Of a DNA stretch of 64,000 bases, positions 1 to 12,498 are shown in pieces (position 1 is the first letter of the stretch; each line of letters starts with the position of its first letter). Under the pieces are notes generated by a model. The model saw only the letters and a program-made list of their open reading frames with translations, did no database searches and was not told the DNA's origin. This DNA comes from Gerris lacustris. Lineage: Eukaryota > Arthropoda > Insecta > Hemiptera > Gerridae. A program made the translations under genes and the position numbers. The stretch covers positions 32,589,307-32,653,306 of the forward strand of contig OX578286.1 in assembly GCA_951217055.1 (NCBI GenBank). The letters run 5' to 3'.

Positions 1-27
1 ATTTCGCTTCCACAACTGGAAGCATCT

Positions 28-84
28 TCAGGGGTGTGGTGCATCATGATGTTGACTCGAAGCAAACACAGGATATACTGACGA
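28..84 (-). CDS. Possible last coding exon of the lectin/CUB/EGF gene
   Basis: A pyrimidine-rich acceptor (TTTTTCTCTCCAG, read on minus) precedes a phase-0 frame that matches the phase-0 end of the exon at 1252. It gives 18 residues (SSVYPVFASSQHHDAPHP) and a TGA at 28-30. It is short and supported only by the acceptor, the phase and the Ser/His/Pro composition. The alternative is that the exon at 1252 reads through its donor to a stop about eight codons on. The small plus-strand frame over this region (36-260) has no coding character. Confidence 0.38.
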   Translation of the reverse strand, partial: SSVYPVFASSQHHDAPHP

Positions 85-529
85 CTGGAGAGAAAAACGG
101 CATATTTATGGATTTCCCGGAGGTTCCTTTACTTGGGGTAATCCTTTGTTGGTATGATACAATCAGGCAGGTGCTACCTTCGTCGGTGTTCCTTTGTCAG
201 GCAGATTTCAACAATTGTTTCAATATCCTGGCATTTACAAAAAGCTCCCCTCTATCCTAAACCTAATCTAAGGTTGAGCTGACAGGTCATAATATTAACA
301 CTTTAACAAGTCTGTCAATATAATGTAATTTTTTAAGCATCTCTAAGCCCGCAGTCAGCTTAACTTGACAGGTTGGACAGTTCAACTCATAGCTTGAACA
401 CTTCAACCACTGTTTCACAATCCAAGCTTCCTGCATTATGAACGCTTTTCAGTTTATTCCTTTAAGCTAAGGCCTCAATGCAGGAGCCCTTAAACCTCCA
501 CCTCTTGCCACCTGCAGTGCAGCCTTATA
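85..529. other. Intron; nothing recognised
   Basis: AT-rich intron sequence between the possible last exon and the first foldback element. I see no coding exon, RNA gene or repeat with identifiable ends here. Confidence 0.4.
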
Positions 530-1105
530 GTCCAGGAGATAGCGTGCAAAAAATTGTCTGACTAACATCAAGCTAGAATTTTGTATACAAGTCAATCTTT
601 TAGCGCCGTTTAAGAATATGTAGTCGGCTAAGTTCATCTGCGGGACATAGCTTGGCAATAGGCGTTTGAAAAAAACAAACCAGTGGAGAGTGGCCATGTC
701 TCACTAATTATGGTGGACAATGTGATTTTTCATGATCCTGAGTACAGAATTAGTTAGTAGACCGAAAATCAAGTCGATGTTAGTTTGTCCGTTGACAGGT
801 GACCACGTTGGTTTTTAGTAGTATTTGAATAACTAACCTATCAAGTGACAAACTAACATCAACTTGATTTTCGGTCTACTAACTAATTCTGTACTCAGGA
901 TCATGAAAATCACATTGTCCACCATAATTGGTGAGACATGGCCGCTCTCCACTGGTTTGTTTTTTTAAAACGCCTATTGCCAAGCTATGTCCCGCAGACG
1001 AACTTAGCCGACCACATATTCTTAAAAGGTGCTAAAAGATTGACTTGTATACAAAATTCTAGCTTGATGGTAGTCAGACACTTTTTTGCACGCTATCTCC
1101 TCGAC
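530..1105. repeat. TA-flanked foldback element, copy 1
   Basis: A nearly perfect long palindrome of 576 bp with arms of about 280 bp meeting near 815. It starts GTCCAGGAGATAGCGTGC, ends with the reverse complement, and is flanked by TA on both sides, as for Tc1/mariner or pogo targets. Related copies are at 14015, 31325 and 54686. No transposase is encoded. The 60-80 codon frames in each arm are mirror images and are not genes. Confidence 0.85.
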
Positions 1106-1251
1106 TATAGCCTTTCAGCTGTCAAAATATGACAAACAACCAACATCAAACTTTCTTCCTACACTTAGGGAAGACAAAGGATTATTACATGGACTCATAA
1201 AAAAGAAAAATTCTTTCAAACTTCTTAAAATAAAAAAAAGCATTTGTATAC

Positions 1252-1448
1252 CTGTATTGTATTTTTCCTGATATAGACAGGTGGAGAATCAGATATACCG
1301 CTAGATGAAGACATCGGTGTATCTGGAGCATCTTCTCTAGGGGTTGTGGTCGGGGTTGAAGATGAAGAAGAAGAGGCAGCTCCTCCAAGACCTCTTAGCA
1401 TTGCAAGAAGAGAATCGGCTGAGTTGGCTTTTCTACTTACACCTTCAC
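1252..1448 (-). CDS. Cytoplasmic-tail exon 12 (Ser/Thr/Pro-rich)
   Basis: Acceptor TTGATGAACAG at 1449-1450, then two bases completing the phase-1 codon from the exon at 9851. The frame is open for 65 codons and includes KANSADSLLAMLR, a run of six serines, TPTTTP, and an acidic-proline stretch (REDAPDTP). It ends at CAG followed by GTATAC, phase 0. Tail segments like this often hold phosphorylation and adaptor motifs, but no named motif is certain. The plus-strand acidic frame over the same bases is the complement of the serine run. Confidence 0.7.
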
Positions 1449-1515
1449 CTGTTCATCAAAACAAAACAGATTCTATAAGAGTTGATTATATATATATTAA
1501 ATCTATACTCTATAA

Positions 1516-2314
<799 letters not shown>

Positions 2315-2324
2315 CTCTATAAAG

Positions 2325-3954
2325 CCGCATGGCTAACTGACTGACTCACTCACTCACTCACTGACATTAATGTTTACCCACTTTCAGAAGAGCTAGAGAC
2401 TTGCGGTTTGCGCCATTCGACACGCAAAGTCCATATTGTGAACCAAAAAAACTATAAAAAGTTTACTTTTCCTACTCCTTCCCCCCTAAAAAAATAAAAA
2501 TGGCCGACTTGATTTTTAAGCTGTTTTGGGGCGAATTACAGCTAAACGGTAAGTCGTATTGGAAAACGGACAACACCAGCGGTAACTGATTTTAAAAGAT
2601 CTACAACTTTGGTTCTATGACTTTTTGTCGTACCTCTATCGGTTGTACCCTAAATGGTGATAATTTTGGATTTTTTTTGTTTTTATTTTTTTCTATTTTT
2701 GACTTTGAATGACCAAATTTTTTACAATTGTAGACCGATTTTATTTCTGATTGGGGCGCTTAAATCTCACACTAATGCTCTTTAAATTGAGTATATTATA
2801 TTTCATTAGTTTATCCTATTTGCTGAGAACATGAGAGTACACTTTTTCTTGTGTGCCGTGTCACGTGACCACTTTTTTGGTTTTTAATATGGTGTCGTAT
2901 ATCATTTGAAAGGCCTTGATTTGTACACTTAAGCTATTATATTTATTTATTTTTTAAAAATGTTGTACACGTACTTTTGTACCGATTTATAATTTTGTGT
3001 AGGTGAAAGGGTTTAAATTATTATTTGCTATTAGGTTTTTTATTTATATTTATTTATTAGTTAAATGTGCCCTTTTGTATTGTTTGTTTTTAAAAAATAT
3101 AATTTTGGTACCCTTAGAGTACAGGAGTACAAATGACAAAATTTAATCGTTTATAATTGAATAGTAGATTATTTTCTGTTAGTTCAATTTTGTATTTGTT
3201 TTTTTTTTGGGGGGGGGGGGGGGATTGACAAACTCTTTATATAGCGGTTTTTACGTGTTGTTTGCTGTGTTATTTGTTTATCAAATTATGTCCGCACTGT
3301 TAGTTTACTTAGTCATTTTTAGACTGCGAATAATTATAACTGTATTATTAACCCACCTCCTAAAACATTACCAGATCTTACAAGTACCAACTACTATACA
3401 AGTGCCTGGCCACTCGACGGGCAAAGGCTGGCCGCAGGCCAGCCAAGACCGGCGAGTTAATATATATCCTTATATCCTTGTTTCAATGGTTGAATAAACT
3501 GTATTATAAAGAAAATATAGTCATAATATTTGTTTAATTAGAAAAAAATCCCTGTAATCAATAAAGAAAAGCACTATGAGCCCCTGACACTGCTGAAAGA
3601 ATCATAACAATGAACATTTTCATTCGGAGACCAGCTCTTAACTTCTTAAATGTTACATTTCAACTTCATCTCTACAGGTTTTTAAACTTAAAATTCAACA
3701 TTTTATATCATAAATTCAATCTTTTGAAAATCATATAATACAAATTTCAATCATTCTTATGTACCTATAATGTTGGATTATGTGTTCCAATGAAGATTTA
3801 TAATTCTCTTGATCTTCAAGTAGTAGTTCTACTTAATACATTGTTATATAACCCAGTTCAGGTACAATGCAATAACTCTTTACACGGTAAACGTAATCAA
3901 ACTCATTATAGGTAAATACAAGAATGATTGAAATTTCTTTTTAATTATATGATT
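2325..3954. repeat. Intron with a dispersed repeat shared with 60730-61140
   Basis: The stretch 2500-2800 matches 60770-61010 in opposite orientation, including TAAACGGTAAGTCGTATT, the block TGATTTTAAAAGATCT, the block TTTTTGTCGTACCTC and a shared CTCTTTAAATTGAG-type segment. No frames of interest. It is preceded by a short ACTC tandem tract near 2340. The rest, to 3954, is AT-rich with no recognised element. Confidence 0.6.
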
Positions 3955-4460
3955 AAAAGTGTAAAAAGTTAAATTTGATGTGTAAAAGATTCAATTTGAA
4001 GATTAAAATGTTTGATTTAAAGTGTAAAATGTTGAATTTAAAGTGTAAGAGGTTAAATTTAAAATGTAAAAGATTGAATTTGAAGAGTAAAAGGTAAAAT
4101 TTGATGTGTAAAAGGTAAAATTTGATGTGTAAAAGGATGAATTTGAAGTGTAAAAGGTTGAATTTGAAAAGTTAAAGGCTGAATTTGATGTGTAAAAGGT
4201 TGAATTTTGAAAAGTAAAAGGCTGAATTTGATGTGTAAAAGGTTGAATTTGAAGAGTTAAAGGCTGAATTTGATGTGTAAAAGGTTGGATTTGATGTGTA
4301 AAAGGTTGAATTTTATGTGTAAAAGGTTGAATTTGATGTGTAAAAGGTTGGATTTGATGGGTAAAAGGTTGGATTTGATGTGTAAAAGGTTGAATTTGAT
4401 GTGTAAAAGGTTAAATTTGATGTGTAAAAGGTTGAATTTGATGTGTAATATCAATATTGA
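3955..4460. repeat. Minisatellite, ~19-bp unit
   Basis: About 25 degenerate copies of a unit like GATGTGTAAAAGGTTGAATTT. Units are more uniform toward the right (4270-4450). The unit has few stops in some frames, so both strands show open frames of about 65 codons; these are artefacts. Confidence 0.95.
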
Positions 4461-5650
4461 TGTGTAAATACTGTATATCTAAGTTGATTTCAGAAGTAAA
4501 AGGCTATATTATCGGTATTTTAGCATATTCTTATTTTTTCTTCCGAGCTTACCGAAGTTAAAGGAAGCTATGTGATTGATCTGAAGAACAAAAATATTTT
4601 ATGAATCGGATTTCAAAAATTCCAAGACAGAAATCTGTTTCAGACATCAGGGAACATTTTTGATTCCGTGTCTGTCTGTCACTCAATTTTTGCAAACCAA
4701 CGTATCTTGAATTCTACACGTCTGATTTTAGGTCATAATATATTGTAGGTCCATATAAGTTTCAACATTCTGCGCTTATTTATTTCTCTTCCACATGCTC
4801 ACAAACATACATTTATTTACACCTATAACTTCAAAAGTACATATCTAATTTGTATAGGATATTCTAATAGTAGTGAGGAAAAGTAAAAAAGTTGTAACAC
4901 CTAAGTTTAATTTGGCATAAAGAAAGTTGTAATACTCGTCTGCTTACTTTTATTTACTTTTTACTTTTCCTCACTACTAATAGTAGGAAAAGTAATGTTT
5001 TCACCAAAAATTTTTTTTTCGAGATTTCAACGGAATTATCCGTTTTAGGTGTTTTTAAGACCTCCTGAGTGGTTTTCAGCATGACGTATGTATGTGTGTA
5101 TGTGTGTTATAACATAGCGCCCAAGGTATTTACCCTAGAGAGTTGAAACTTGGCAGAAAAATCAGTCCTAACCTGCAGTTGTGCCTCCCGGCTAATCAAC
5201 TTTTTTCGCCATCTTGAACCCAGTTTGCTGAGTCAGCAAAAATTAAAAAAAATTGTAATAAATCGAAAATGGTCCTGATCGAGTTGAAATTTGGCTCGAA
5301 TGTACCTCTGTATGACAAACAAGCCCACTAAATTTCATTTTGATTTTAGCCGCCATTTTGAAGTTATTAATTTTTTATTTTTTAAACTTTGACGGTTAAT
5401 AATACTGTAAGTATAAATAGGTTTTTGACATATAGCATATCGTTGGAAACGGAAAAAATTAAGGAACAAATATAAAAAAACCCGATGAAATTCCATTAAT
5501 TAGTTTAAAAGTTATACGCGAATATAATTATTTATTAGTGCGATAATTTTGATGACGTCAAATTTTGTTTACATCTGTCAAAATACCGCCAAACTTCAAA
5601 TAATTAAATAAAATATAGGTATTAAAAATAAGGTTTTTTTGAAGAATGAT
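4461..5650. other. Intron with decayed dispersed repeats
   Basis: Around 4545-4760 lies a reverse, decayed copy of the family seen complete at 58222-58815, recognisable from CTTCCGAGCTTACCGAAG and the following block on fixed spacing. From about 4985 to 5640 runs sequence like the 3' parts of insect dispersed repeats. No gene found. Confidence 0.5.
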
Positions 5651-5670
5651 AATAAATCAGTTAGTTCAGA

Positions 5671-5735
5671 ACGGTCACCCATCCAAGTACTGACCACGTC
5701 CAATGCTGCTTTCTCCTGCTGCTTCGCAGCAGGAG
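5671..5735 (-). repeat. 5S-rRNA-like fragment, possibly from a 5S-derived SINE
   Basis: Read on minus, 5710-5671 contains GTGGTCAGTACTTGGATGGG followed by TGACCG, which matches the 3' half of 5S rRNA including the internal promoter neighbourhood (GGTTAGTACTTGGATGGGAGACCG type). The rest of 5S is absent. A palindrome, CTGCTGCTTCGCAGCAG, follows. A 5S-headed SINE (SINE3 type) or a 5S pseudogene is likely. Confidence 0.55.
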
Positions 5736-5849
5736 AGGCCACTTTAGTGGCCTCTGATGTGAGGAAAAGTTCCGAGGTACCCCGTACCCGATTTTTTTTT
5801 CTACTTAATTTTTCACCATGAATCTTGATTTGCCAAATCCCATGTCGTT

Positions 5850-6063
5850 ATTTGAAATTTTTCAGCCACCCAGAACTAGCGATGAATAAAGAGTCACCAC
5901 CAAGCTTCATGTTTAATTCCACTGCTTTTTCACACAATATGCGGGTCCAGATATGATTGATAGATATAAATTCATAGCTAATTCCTTGACTTGTTTCACC
6001 TCTCTTCAGCCACGTAATAAAATTTCCATTATTTTTGTTGAAAAATGCTCTAAATGATTCCAC
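5850..6063 (-). pseudogene. Tigger/pogo transposase fragment (CENP-B-type HTH)
   Basis: The minus frame ends in ILCEKAVELNMKLGG followed by ASSGWLKNF. This resembles the second helix-turn-helix of CENP-B/Tigger transposases, where an A-S-x-G-W-L-x-x-F core is typical. About 70 codons remain; the DDE catalytic domain and most of the N-terminus are missing. GGATAA-rich sequence near 6170-6215 may be remains of its terminal region. Confidence 0.55.
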
Positions 6064-6120
6064 AAATTACATAGACAAACAAAAGATAGTTTTAGTAAAC
6101 AAATGTTTATGTGTGCCCCA

Positions 6121-7593
6121 TCAAAGTGAATTATTTATTTATTTTTTTTTTTTCCCATGAAGCCAGTTTGGATAATTGAACGTTCGGATAACTGACATTT
6201 GGATAATCGACGCTGTATTGTGGTAGATAGAGTACTAATCAAGACACTTTTACCACCACTAATGGTCACTTTACAGAAACTTGATTTTTAAATACCAATA
6301 CTTGTTTTTTAAGAGATTTCACCATCTCATTACCTTAAATTTAAATTACCCTTAAAAAATAAATTAATAAATAAGCATGCAATGTATATAAATAACAAAA
6401 TTAAATAAATTAAAACATTAATTTTACCAATACCAATACACATAAATAAATCAATAAAACATTCCAACAAACACACAGATACATCAAATACTAAAAAAAT
6501 GCATTTTATTCAAAAGGTATATAAATTCAATGTTTTTTTTTTTTTGTTTTTTTTTAAGAAAAATATATACATTAAATTAATAATAAAAAAAATGCCAATC
6601 AACACACACACAAATATTTAAAGTTATAAAGAAAAAATGTTTTAGTGTATTTTATATATATATTTAAGTGGTAAGTAAATAAATATAAGTGAAGAATAAG
6701 TTATTTTTTTTAAAAAAATCTGCATTAGGGATTTTCAATTCCATGATCTTAAAAAATGTTCAAATCCTGTAATTTCCTTATTTAGGATTTTTCTAGATTA
6801 TAAAATTAGTTTAAAGAAATTTATAGGGAATTATAAGGGTCCTCCATTTTGCCCACCAACCCTAAACTACTGTTTTTAAAAACAGTAAAAAAAAGATAAA
6901 TACTTCTTGCATACGAGTCCGCAAGACAGTGAGACATTTTCATGTTTTCGCTCTGCGTAAACTACCGAAATAAAATGAAATATAATCGGTAATTTATTCA
7001 AGTAATTGATAAAAGTAGATGGAAGATAATTTTTATTCTTATCTCCACACCGGCACTGCCGCGGCTTGATTACAAACGACTGAATTCATAGGCGCCTGCC
7101 CCGCCTTCTACGAATTGTTAATATGCCTTCATACTAGGTAGGCCAAGAGGGCTGAGAGTTAATGGCAAGCTCCTGTACTTTCCTAACTCCCTGTCACACG
7201 TATAAATCTTTTCAACTTTCTTCGGCCATACGAAGCGCGGTAGGGGAAGGCACTACAGCTGGAGACTGGATTACAGACCTCCTATACTATTCTAACTCCC
7301 TGTTATACTTTTCTGAGTTTTTTAAGCTAAAAGTAACGTAACGTTTTTGACTTATGTTCCATAGCCTAAACATAAAAATGTCAAAAAGCTAAAAATAATT
7401 CATAAATGGAAATAATTTAGGACAACATAATCATAGGGAAAATCCACATACTACTATTTCTAGAATATACACCTAAACCCAAATGAGATTTTTATTGTCT
7501 TATCACAATGCAACTACTCCTAAGTGGTGTCTAGCCAAATCTGTTCTTAAGATAACACATGTTTAAGATTTTTTTTATTTTATTGTTTTATTG
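6121..7593. other. AT-rich intron; no gene recognised
   Basis: Mostly simple AT-rich sequence with poly(T), TATATA and CACA tracts. A moderately GC-rich patch at 6960-7290 has near-repeated blocks but no splice-bounded open frame. Confidence 0.4.
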
Positions 7594-8503
7594 GAATGAA
7601 GTTCCTTTGGGCCGTTCTGACGTCTGGAGCCCGTGAGTGAATCCGAAGAAAAACCACTATCACTGAAATTTACCGATGACAATATCTTGAGTAAAAGTTG
7701 ACCAATGTAGTTGAAATTCGGTACACATGTTCATTTTACCAATATCCAGGACGAGTTTGTTAGACAACGTTATCCACCCAAGCGTTCGCTCACAACGCTT
7801 GTGTAAACATGAACTTAAATGAAAAATTGGACGGTCTTGTTAAAAGTAAAATTGATCTGTGCTGACGCTTATTTCAATATATTAGGTATATTATTATAAT
7901 ATTGCGTACTTAATCCAAGTAAAAATTCTAACTTCATCTATTTAATGAGACAAACAACTTTTTTAATTTTTTTTTTTTTTTTAGTAAAACCAACACCGAC
8001 ACCTCTATGAAGTGTTAAAGATCGCTAAAATTTATTAAAGCGGGCCTAAACCTTTAAAATAGAGAAACCAACAATTTTACCAATATCTTACATTCTAACT
8101 AACAATTTTAATGAAATTCATACACATCGTCTAAAGTACAATTGAAACAAGCATGTAACATTTCAACCTTATAAAAGCAGAAGTTTTTGAGTAGTAAAGT
8201 GATAAATTTTATAATATTTTAATCGGTGTAATATGCTAGTGGAGTCTGAGGGAACAGTCGTGTTCTGTCTTTACAACAATCTGCTTTAACTATAAACTCG
8301 TCATGATTAACTTTTTTCTCAATATACAATACATTATTTATTGCCAAACGCTCACTTCAATGATAAAAAAAATGCTTTTTCTTTTAATTTTGCCTTAGTT
8401 ATAGTTACTGTTAATTTGGTCTCTTTTCGTATAACTTAGCAGTGTGATTTTATAATTGATAACATTTAATAAAAAGCTTAAAAAAAAGGAGCTTCGTTCC
8501 TAA
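7594..8503. repeat. Dispersed element with GGAAC-GAAGTTCC termini, copy 1
   Basis: Begins GGAATGAAGTTCC and ends GGAGCTTCGTTCC. It is an inverted relative of the insert at 22819-23572. Shared internal blocks include GCATTGGTAAAATGAACATG-type and AACACTTCATAG-type sequence, here decayed. A third partial copy is at 44330-44765. No coding frame, so probably a non-autonomous element. Confidence 0.6.
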
Positions 8504-8504
8504 C

Positions 8505-8698
8505 CTTTATTTTTTGAAAATATTTTTTTTTAAGTCGCTACATTGATAAAATGTGCGGGTAGGTACTATACATATATATGCCAAGTTTCAAAGTAATTGG
8601 ACAAGCAGTGTAGCCGTGAGAGCAGGTGGCAGACAGTCATATAGATAGACACACGCAGGAAAATATAAGGGTCCTTGTTTTAGCCAACAGACCCTAAA
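8505..8698. repeat. Dispersed repeat sharing its right end with 34417-34615
   Basis: The two segments share an AAGTCGCTA block, then TAGCCGTGAGAGCAGG, then CACACGCAGGAAAATATAAG and a terminal GGGTCC...GGACCCTAAAAA. Such modules with ACAGAC-rich sequence often form the 3' ends of insect non-LTR elements; class not proven. Confidence 0.65.
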
Positions 8699-9587
8699 AA
8701 AGGATAGGAATTGAAAATCCACAATCTGCAAATAAAATATTAATTAAAATATAGATTAACTTTTTTTTTATTAAATAAAAGTTCAAAATGAATTAAAAGT
8801 GAGTTAAAAATAGAAATAGAAAACATGCTTTTTTGGAACCGCATTAATTTTTCGCCATTTCCACACATTTAATAATAAAAAAAAATTAAAAAGCTGCAAA
8901 TTAAATATCTGAAATTACTTCTTTTTTTCACAGAAACAAAATTTACTTAAATACACACACAAAACACAATAAATACAGGGAAACAAAACAACACACAAAT
9001 TAAAGATATTTAAATTTTTACCAAAGGAATAAAATAAAAAATAAAAAAAATTAATAGGGTTTTAAAAGTTTAAAATAAGCGCCTCATATTAGATAAATAT
9101 AAAACATAAGCAAAAGAAAGAATCAACAAAAAATTAAAAATTAAAAAAAATAAATAAAGGCTGGCAAAAAATATGAAATTAATTAAATAAACACTAAGGA
9201 TGCAAATGGATACATATAATGGTTTATTTATTTACCTTGTGTTTTTTTTTTACTTTTTTAAAAATAAAAAAAAAGTGTAGACAAGACGCTTCATAGTCTT
9301 ATTTACTTATTAATTTTTTTTTAAAAAGGATTAGTTATATTTAAAACAAATGTATTTTATTTATTTCTAGTCGATAATAAGAATAATTCGGATAAACAGA
9401 GCTACTAGAATTTAGTTAGAAGGGGCAATTTCAACATCAATTACTGTTCCATGTGGAAATCATAACTATGGGGGGTTTAATATGATAAAAGAGAGAAAGT
9501 AACTAATAAATATGATAATAAAACAATTATCTACGGAGATTTTTAGGTTTAATATTTTTTATTTTTTTGAGATTATTTAATTTACTA

Positions 9588-9633
<46 letters not shown>

Positions 9634-9815
9634 TTCTTTTAATAGGATATCTAATGGATAATGAGGTCTAAAGATTTAAAAGCTACGCAGGGAAGATGGA
9701 TTTGTTTGTTCAAGATCATTATGAATACACACCATGAGAAAAAAACAGGTAACACAGACGAGAGATAGTATGATTTTGATTGGTTAGTTTTGTTTGGCAG
9801 GCTGAATAACGTTTT
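8699..9815. other. AT-rich intron with (ATT)n tract
   Basis: Very AT-rich. A clean (ATT)n microsatellite covers 9592-9634. No gene seen up to the exon at 9851. Confidence 0.5.
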
Positions 9816-9850
9816 TCAGAGCAACATGCAGGTGGGACGTGGTGCCCTAC

Positions 9851-10072
9851 CCGTTGTCGTTAGCTGCACCTCGGAAGAACTCCTCGAATCAGCTCCGAGG
9901 CCGCCCACTGCTGGTGTGCTGGTTACTTTCACCTCTCTCCTAGATGCAGTGCTGGTCGGTACCTCTCGACATATTTCAACTTCACTGCCGGAAGAGATCT
10001 CTGATGATACTTTGTCCAGAAGTCGAGCGAATGTAACCTTCTTCTCTAATTTAGCGTCCAGACCCCTAAAAC
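9851..10072 (-). CDS. Cytoplasmic-tail exon 11
   Basis: Acceptor TTTTTTCTTTCAATATCCAG at the high side, then 222 bp in phase 1, noticeably GC-richer than its surroundings. It encodes a basic-hydrophobic block (KLEKKVTFARLLDKVSSEI, then SSGSE) followed by Ser/Thr-rich sequence. The donor is ACGG followed by GTAGGG and joins in phase to the exon at 1448. If this donor is skipped, the frame continues 11 codons to a TGA at 9816-9818, so a shorter C-terminus is possible. The conserved-looking VTFARLLDKV block is the best candidate for a functional cytoplasmic motif. Confidence 0.78.
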
Positions 10073-10146
10073 CTGGATATTGAAAGAAAAAACATTTAAA
10101 TTATTATTAATAATAATCATACATCAGAGATTCAGTTTTAACTATA

Positions 10147-10640
10147 GATGGGTGGAGGTTAACGCACTTGGGGCCCACAGTTAGAGAGCAAGGGTGGAAG
10201 TAACCCAATTGGGTCCCACAGTAAGAAAGCGAGGGTGGAAGTAACGCACTTGGGGCCCACAGTATGAAAGCAAGGGTGGAAGTAACCCAATTGGGTCCCA
10301 CAGTAAGAAAGCAAGGGTGGAAGTAACCCAATTGGGTCCCACAGTATGAAAGCAAGGGTGGAAGTAACCCAATTGGGTCCCACAGTAAGAAAGCAAGGGT
10401 GGAAGTAACCCAATTGGGTCCCACAGTAAGAAAGCAAGGGTGGAAGTAACCTAATTGGGTCCCACAGTAAGAAAGCAAGGGTGGAAGTAACCCAATTGGG
10501 TCCCACAGTAAGAAAGCGAGGGTGGAAGTAACGCACTTGGGGCCCACAGTATGAAAGCAAGGGTGGAAATAACCTAATTGGGTCCCACAGTAAGAAAGCA
10601 AGGGTGGAAGTAACCCAATTGGGTCCCACAGTAAGAGAGT
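10147..10640. repeat. Minisatellite, 41-bp unit, about 12 copies
   Basis: Unit CACAGTAAGAAAGCAAGGGT plus GGAAGTAACCCAATTGGGTCC. Spacing is exactly 41 bp, for example 10217 to 10258. A variant unit with GCACTTGGGGCC alternates with the common unit. Because 41 is not a multiple of 3 and the unit lacks stops on minus, all three minus frames are open for 70-165 codons. These are not genes. Confidence 0.97.
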
Positions 10641-11507
10641 AAGGATCTAGCTAACTCAAAAATCTCTCATGCATTTCGGGCTAAGCAATGCCGTACAAAA
10701 TGACAGGGGGGTGCATCCTCTTTGTTTTAAGCTGAGTTTTTAAGCAGCATTGTGCATTAACAACCATTAATTTTGTAAGGTTTGCTAAGCTCGAAACACA
10801 CGAGTGTGTTGTGGGTTAGCCAGATCCTTATTATCTTACTGTTGGTTCTAAAACCCACATTATATTTTGTATTTTTTTTTTTTCATTTTTACTTTCTAAC
10901 TTTAGAAACTTCAAAAATAATTATATCTAAAATCCTTTTTCAAACTAAAGACATTGTTTGATAACTTCACCATTGCAAAGTATTGAAAATTCACACTTTA
11001 TACATGTCAAGATATTCAATTTCAAAGTATCTAGTAGAGTGAAATTTTTTGTGGGTGTAATCATAATTTTAAAAGTACATTTTCAACAAATATGTTGTAA
11101 AATATGTCACATTCGTACTCAATGATAGTATTTTAATTACATGAATAAATGATTAAGAAGGCAACAGTAAGTGCCACACTCACAAGTTAGGATTTATTAT
11201 AAATTGTGAACAAATATAGGGTGGGTAACCAATTTAATTTTTGCTGCATGACACCTACTTCACTTAATTGGGTAACCAAGTAAATGGGTAACCACACTTA
11301 TTGAATATTGAACAATTCAGATGGTTTTTACTTGGTTTCCTGAAAAATAGTGGTTTTTCACATTTAATAGTTTGCATTTATATCGACGATATCTATTTCT
11401 AGCTAAGTTAAATCTAAGAACTATTAACATTATAAAAATGTTGCTAAACTGGTATAATAATAATAGTGATACCAGTGTGGTGACACTATTATTATTAATA
11501 TGAACTA
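10641..11507. other. Intron; repeat borders only
   Basis: 10640-10830 continues a semi-palindromic segment around the minisatellite (AAGGATCTAGCTAAC against GGTTAGCCAGATCCTT), so the minisatellite may lie in a larger element. The remainder is AT-rich with GGGTAACCA repeats near 11220-11295. Confidence 0.4.
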
Positions 11508-12498
11508 CAGTAGAGTCTCGCTAATTCGGACCCTGCTAGTCCGGACATCCGTATAATCCGGACGGGCCAAAACTATGTAAAAATTCGAACCAGGGTCTGT
11601 TCAGATTCATGAATTGTTGAGATTATTGGGGTTTCTACTTTTATCGTCTATTAACTTTTATAAAATTCTTCCTAGTATAGTTTACAGGTGGAATACCCGG
11701 TATTTCTGTTAAAAATAAACAGATTTAGAATAATTATGAATAAGTTAGAGCATCGACAAATCACTTTCAGTTCTAAAGAAATGTAGGGCGGAAGATATAA
11801 AGGTAGTGTATTCCAGGAAATACAATTGTATACGTCTGAGATGGGGAGAGGATTTTAAGAAACACATAGCGGCAGCTCAACGCACTTCCGTGAAATTTCG
11901 CCAAGCCGCCAGTGTCCGTGTATAAGCCGCCATGTGTGTGTATAATGTCTCAACTTTTTGTGAAATGATTATCCTCTTCTCGAATTTCATATCGGAACAC
12001 AGCTTGCTTCCCTAGAAGTCCCTTCTATACCTGCACCTGCCTAATAGATTGTCATTTTATTTTAATTTATTTGATATTCGGACTGTTGAAAGAACAGTCC
12101 TTAATTACGGTCGTGCTTTTATTCAGTTATTGTGTTTGATTAACATTAAATAAGAACTAAACATAAGACAATAAGAGACAACAACAATGGAACAAAAACA
12201 GTTTGGTTTTGTCAAGATTTATCTTACTGCTTTGAATATTTATCAAGAAGGTGATTTATTTTTTATCATAAATCAATAATTAATTATAAATAGTGGACCT
12301 ACGTTGTACATGCATGATGCATGTTTTATGAAACTAATAGAAGTAATTTTTCTCCCATAAAAACGTCGATTTTAATAGTGTTACCCGACTAAAATTTATT
12401 TTTACAGACACTTTAAAACTGATTCCATTTAATCTGGACTTTCGGTAATCCGGACTGGGTCCGGTCCCGTCAACCCCTGGATTAGCGAGACTCTACTG
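11508..12498. mobile_element. Tigger/pogo-type non-autonomous element
   Basis: Both ends carry CAGTAGAGTCTCGCTAAT in inverted orientation, flanked by TA on each side (11506-11507 and 12499-12500). This terminal sequence is characteristic of pogo/Tigger elements. Subterminal TCCGGAC motifs occur at both ends. The 991-bp interior has no transposase frame. Confidence 0.9.

Noticed and set aside
467..697. Minus frame of 76 codons, with similar frames at 938, 13988, 14348, 31630, 54680 and 55020
   Set aside because: These are the arms of the foldback repeat read on one strand or the other. They recur only because the repeat does and show no domain.
4257..4467. Repeat-peptide frames on both strands (HIKFNLL / CKRLNLM)
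   Set aside because: Products of the 19-bp minisatellite; unit length and lack of stops explain them.
10107..10629. Overlapping minus frames of 71-164 codons
   Set aside because: All come from the 41-bp tandem array, and the same peptides appear in rotating frames.
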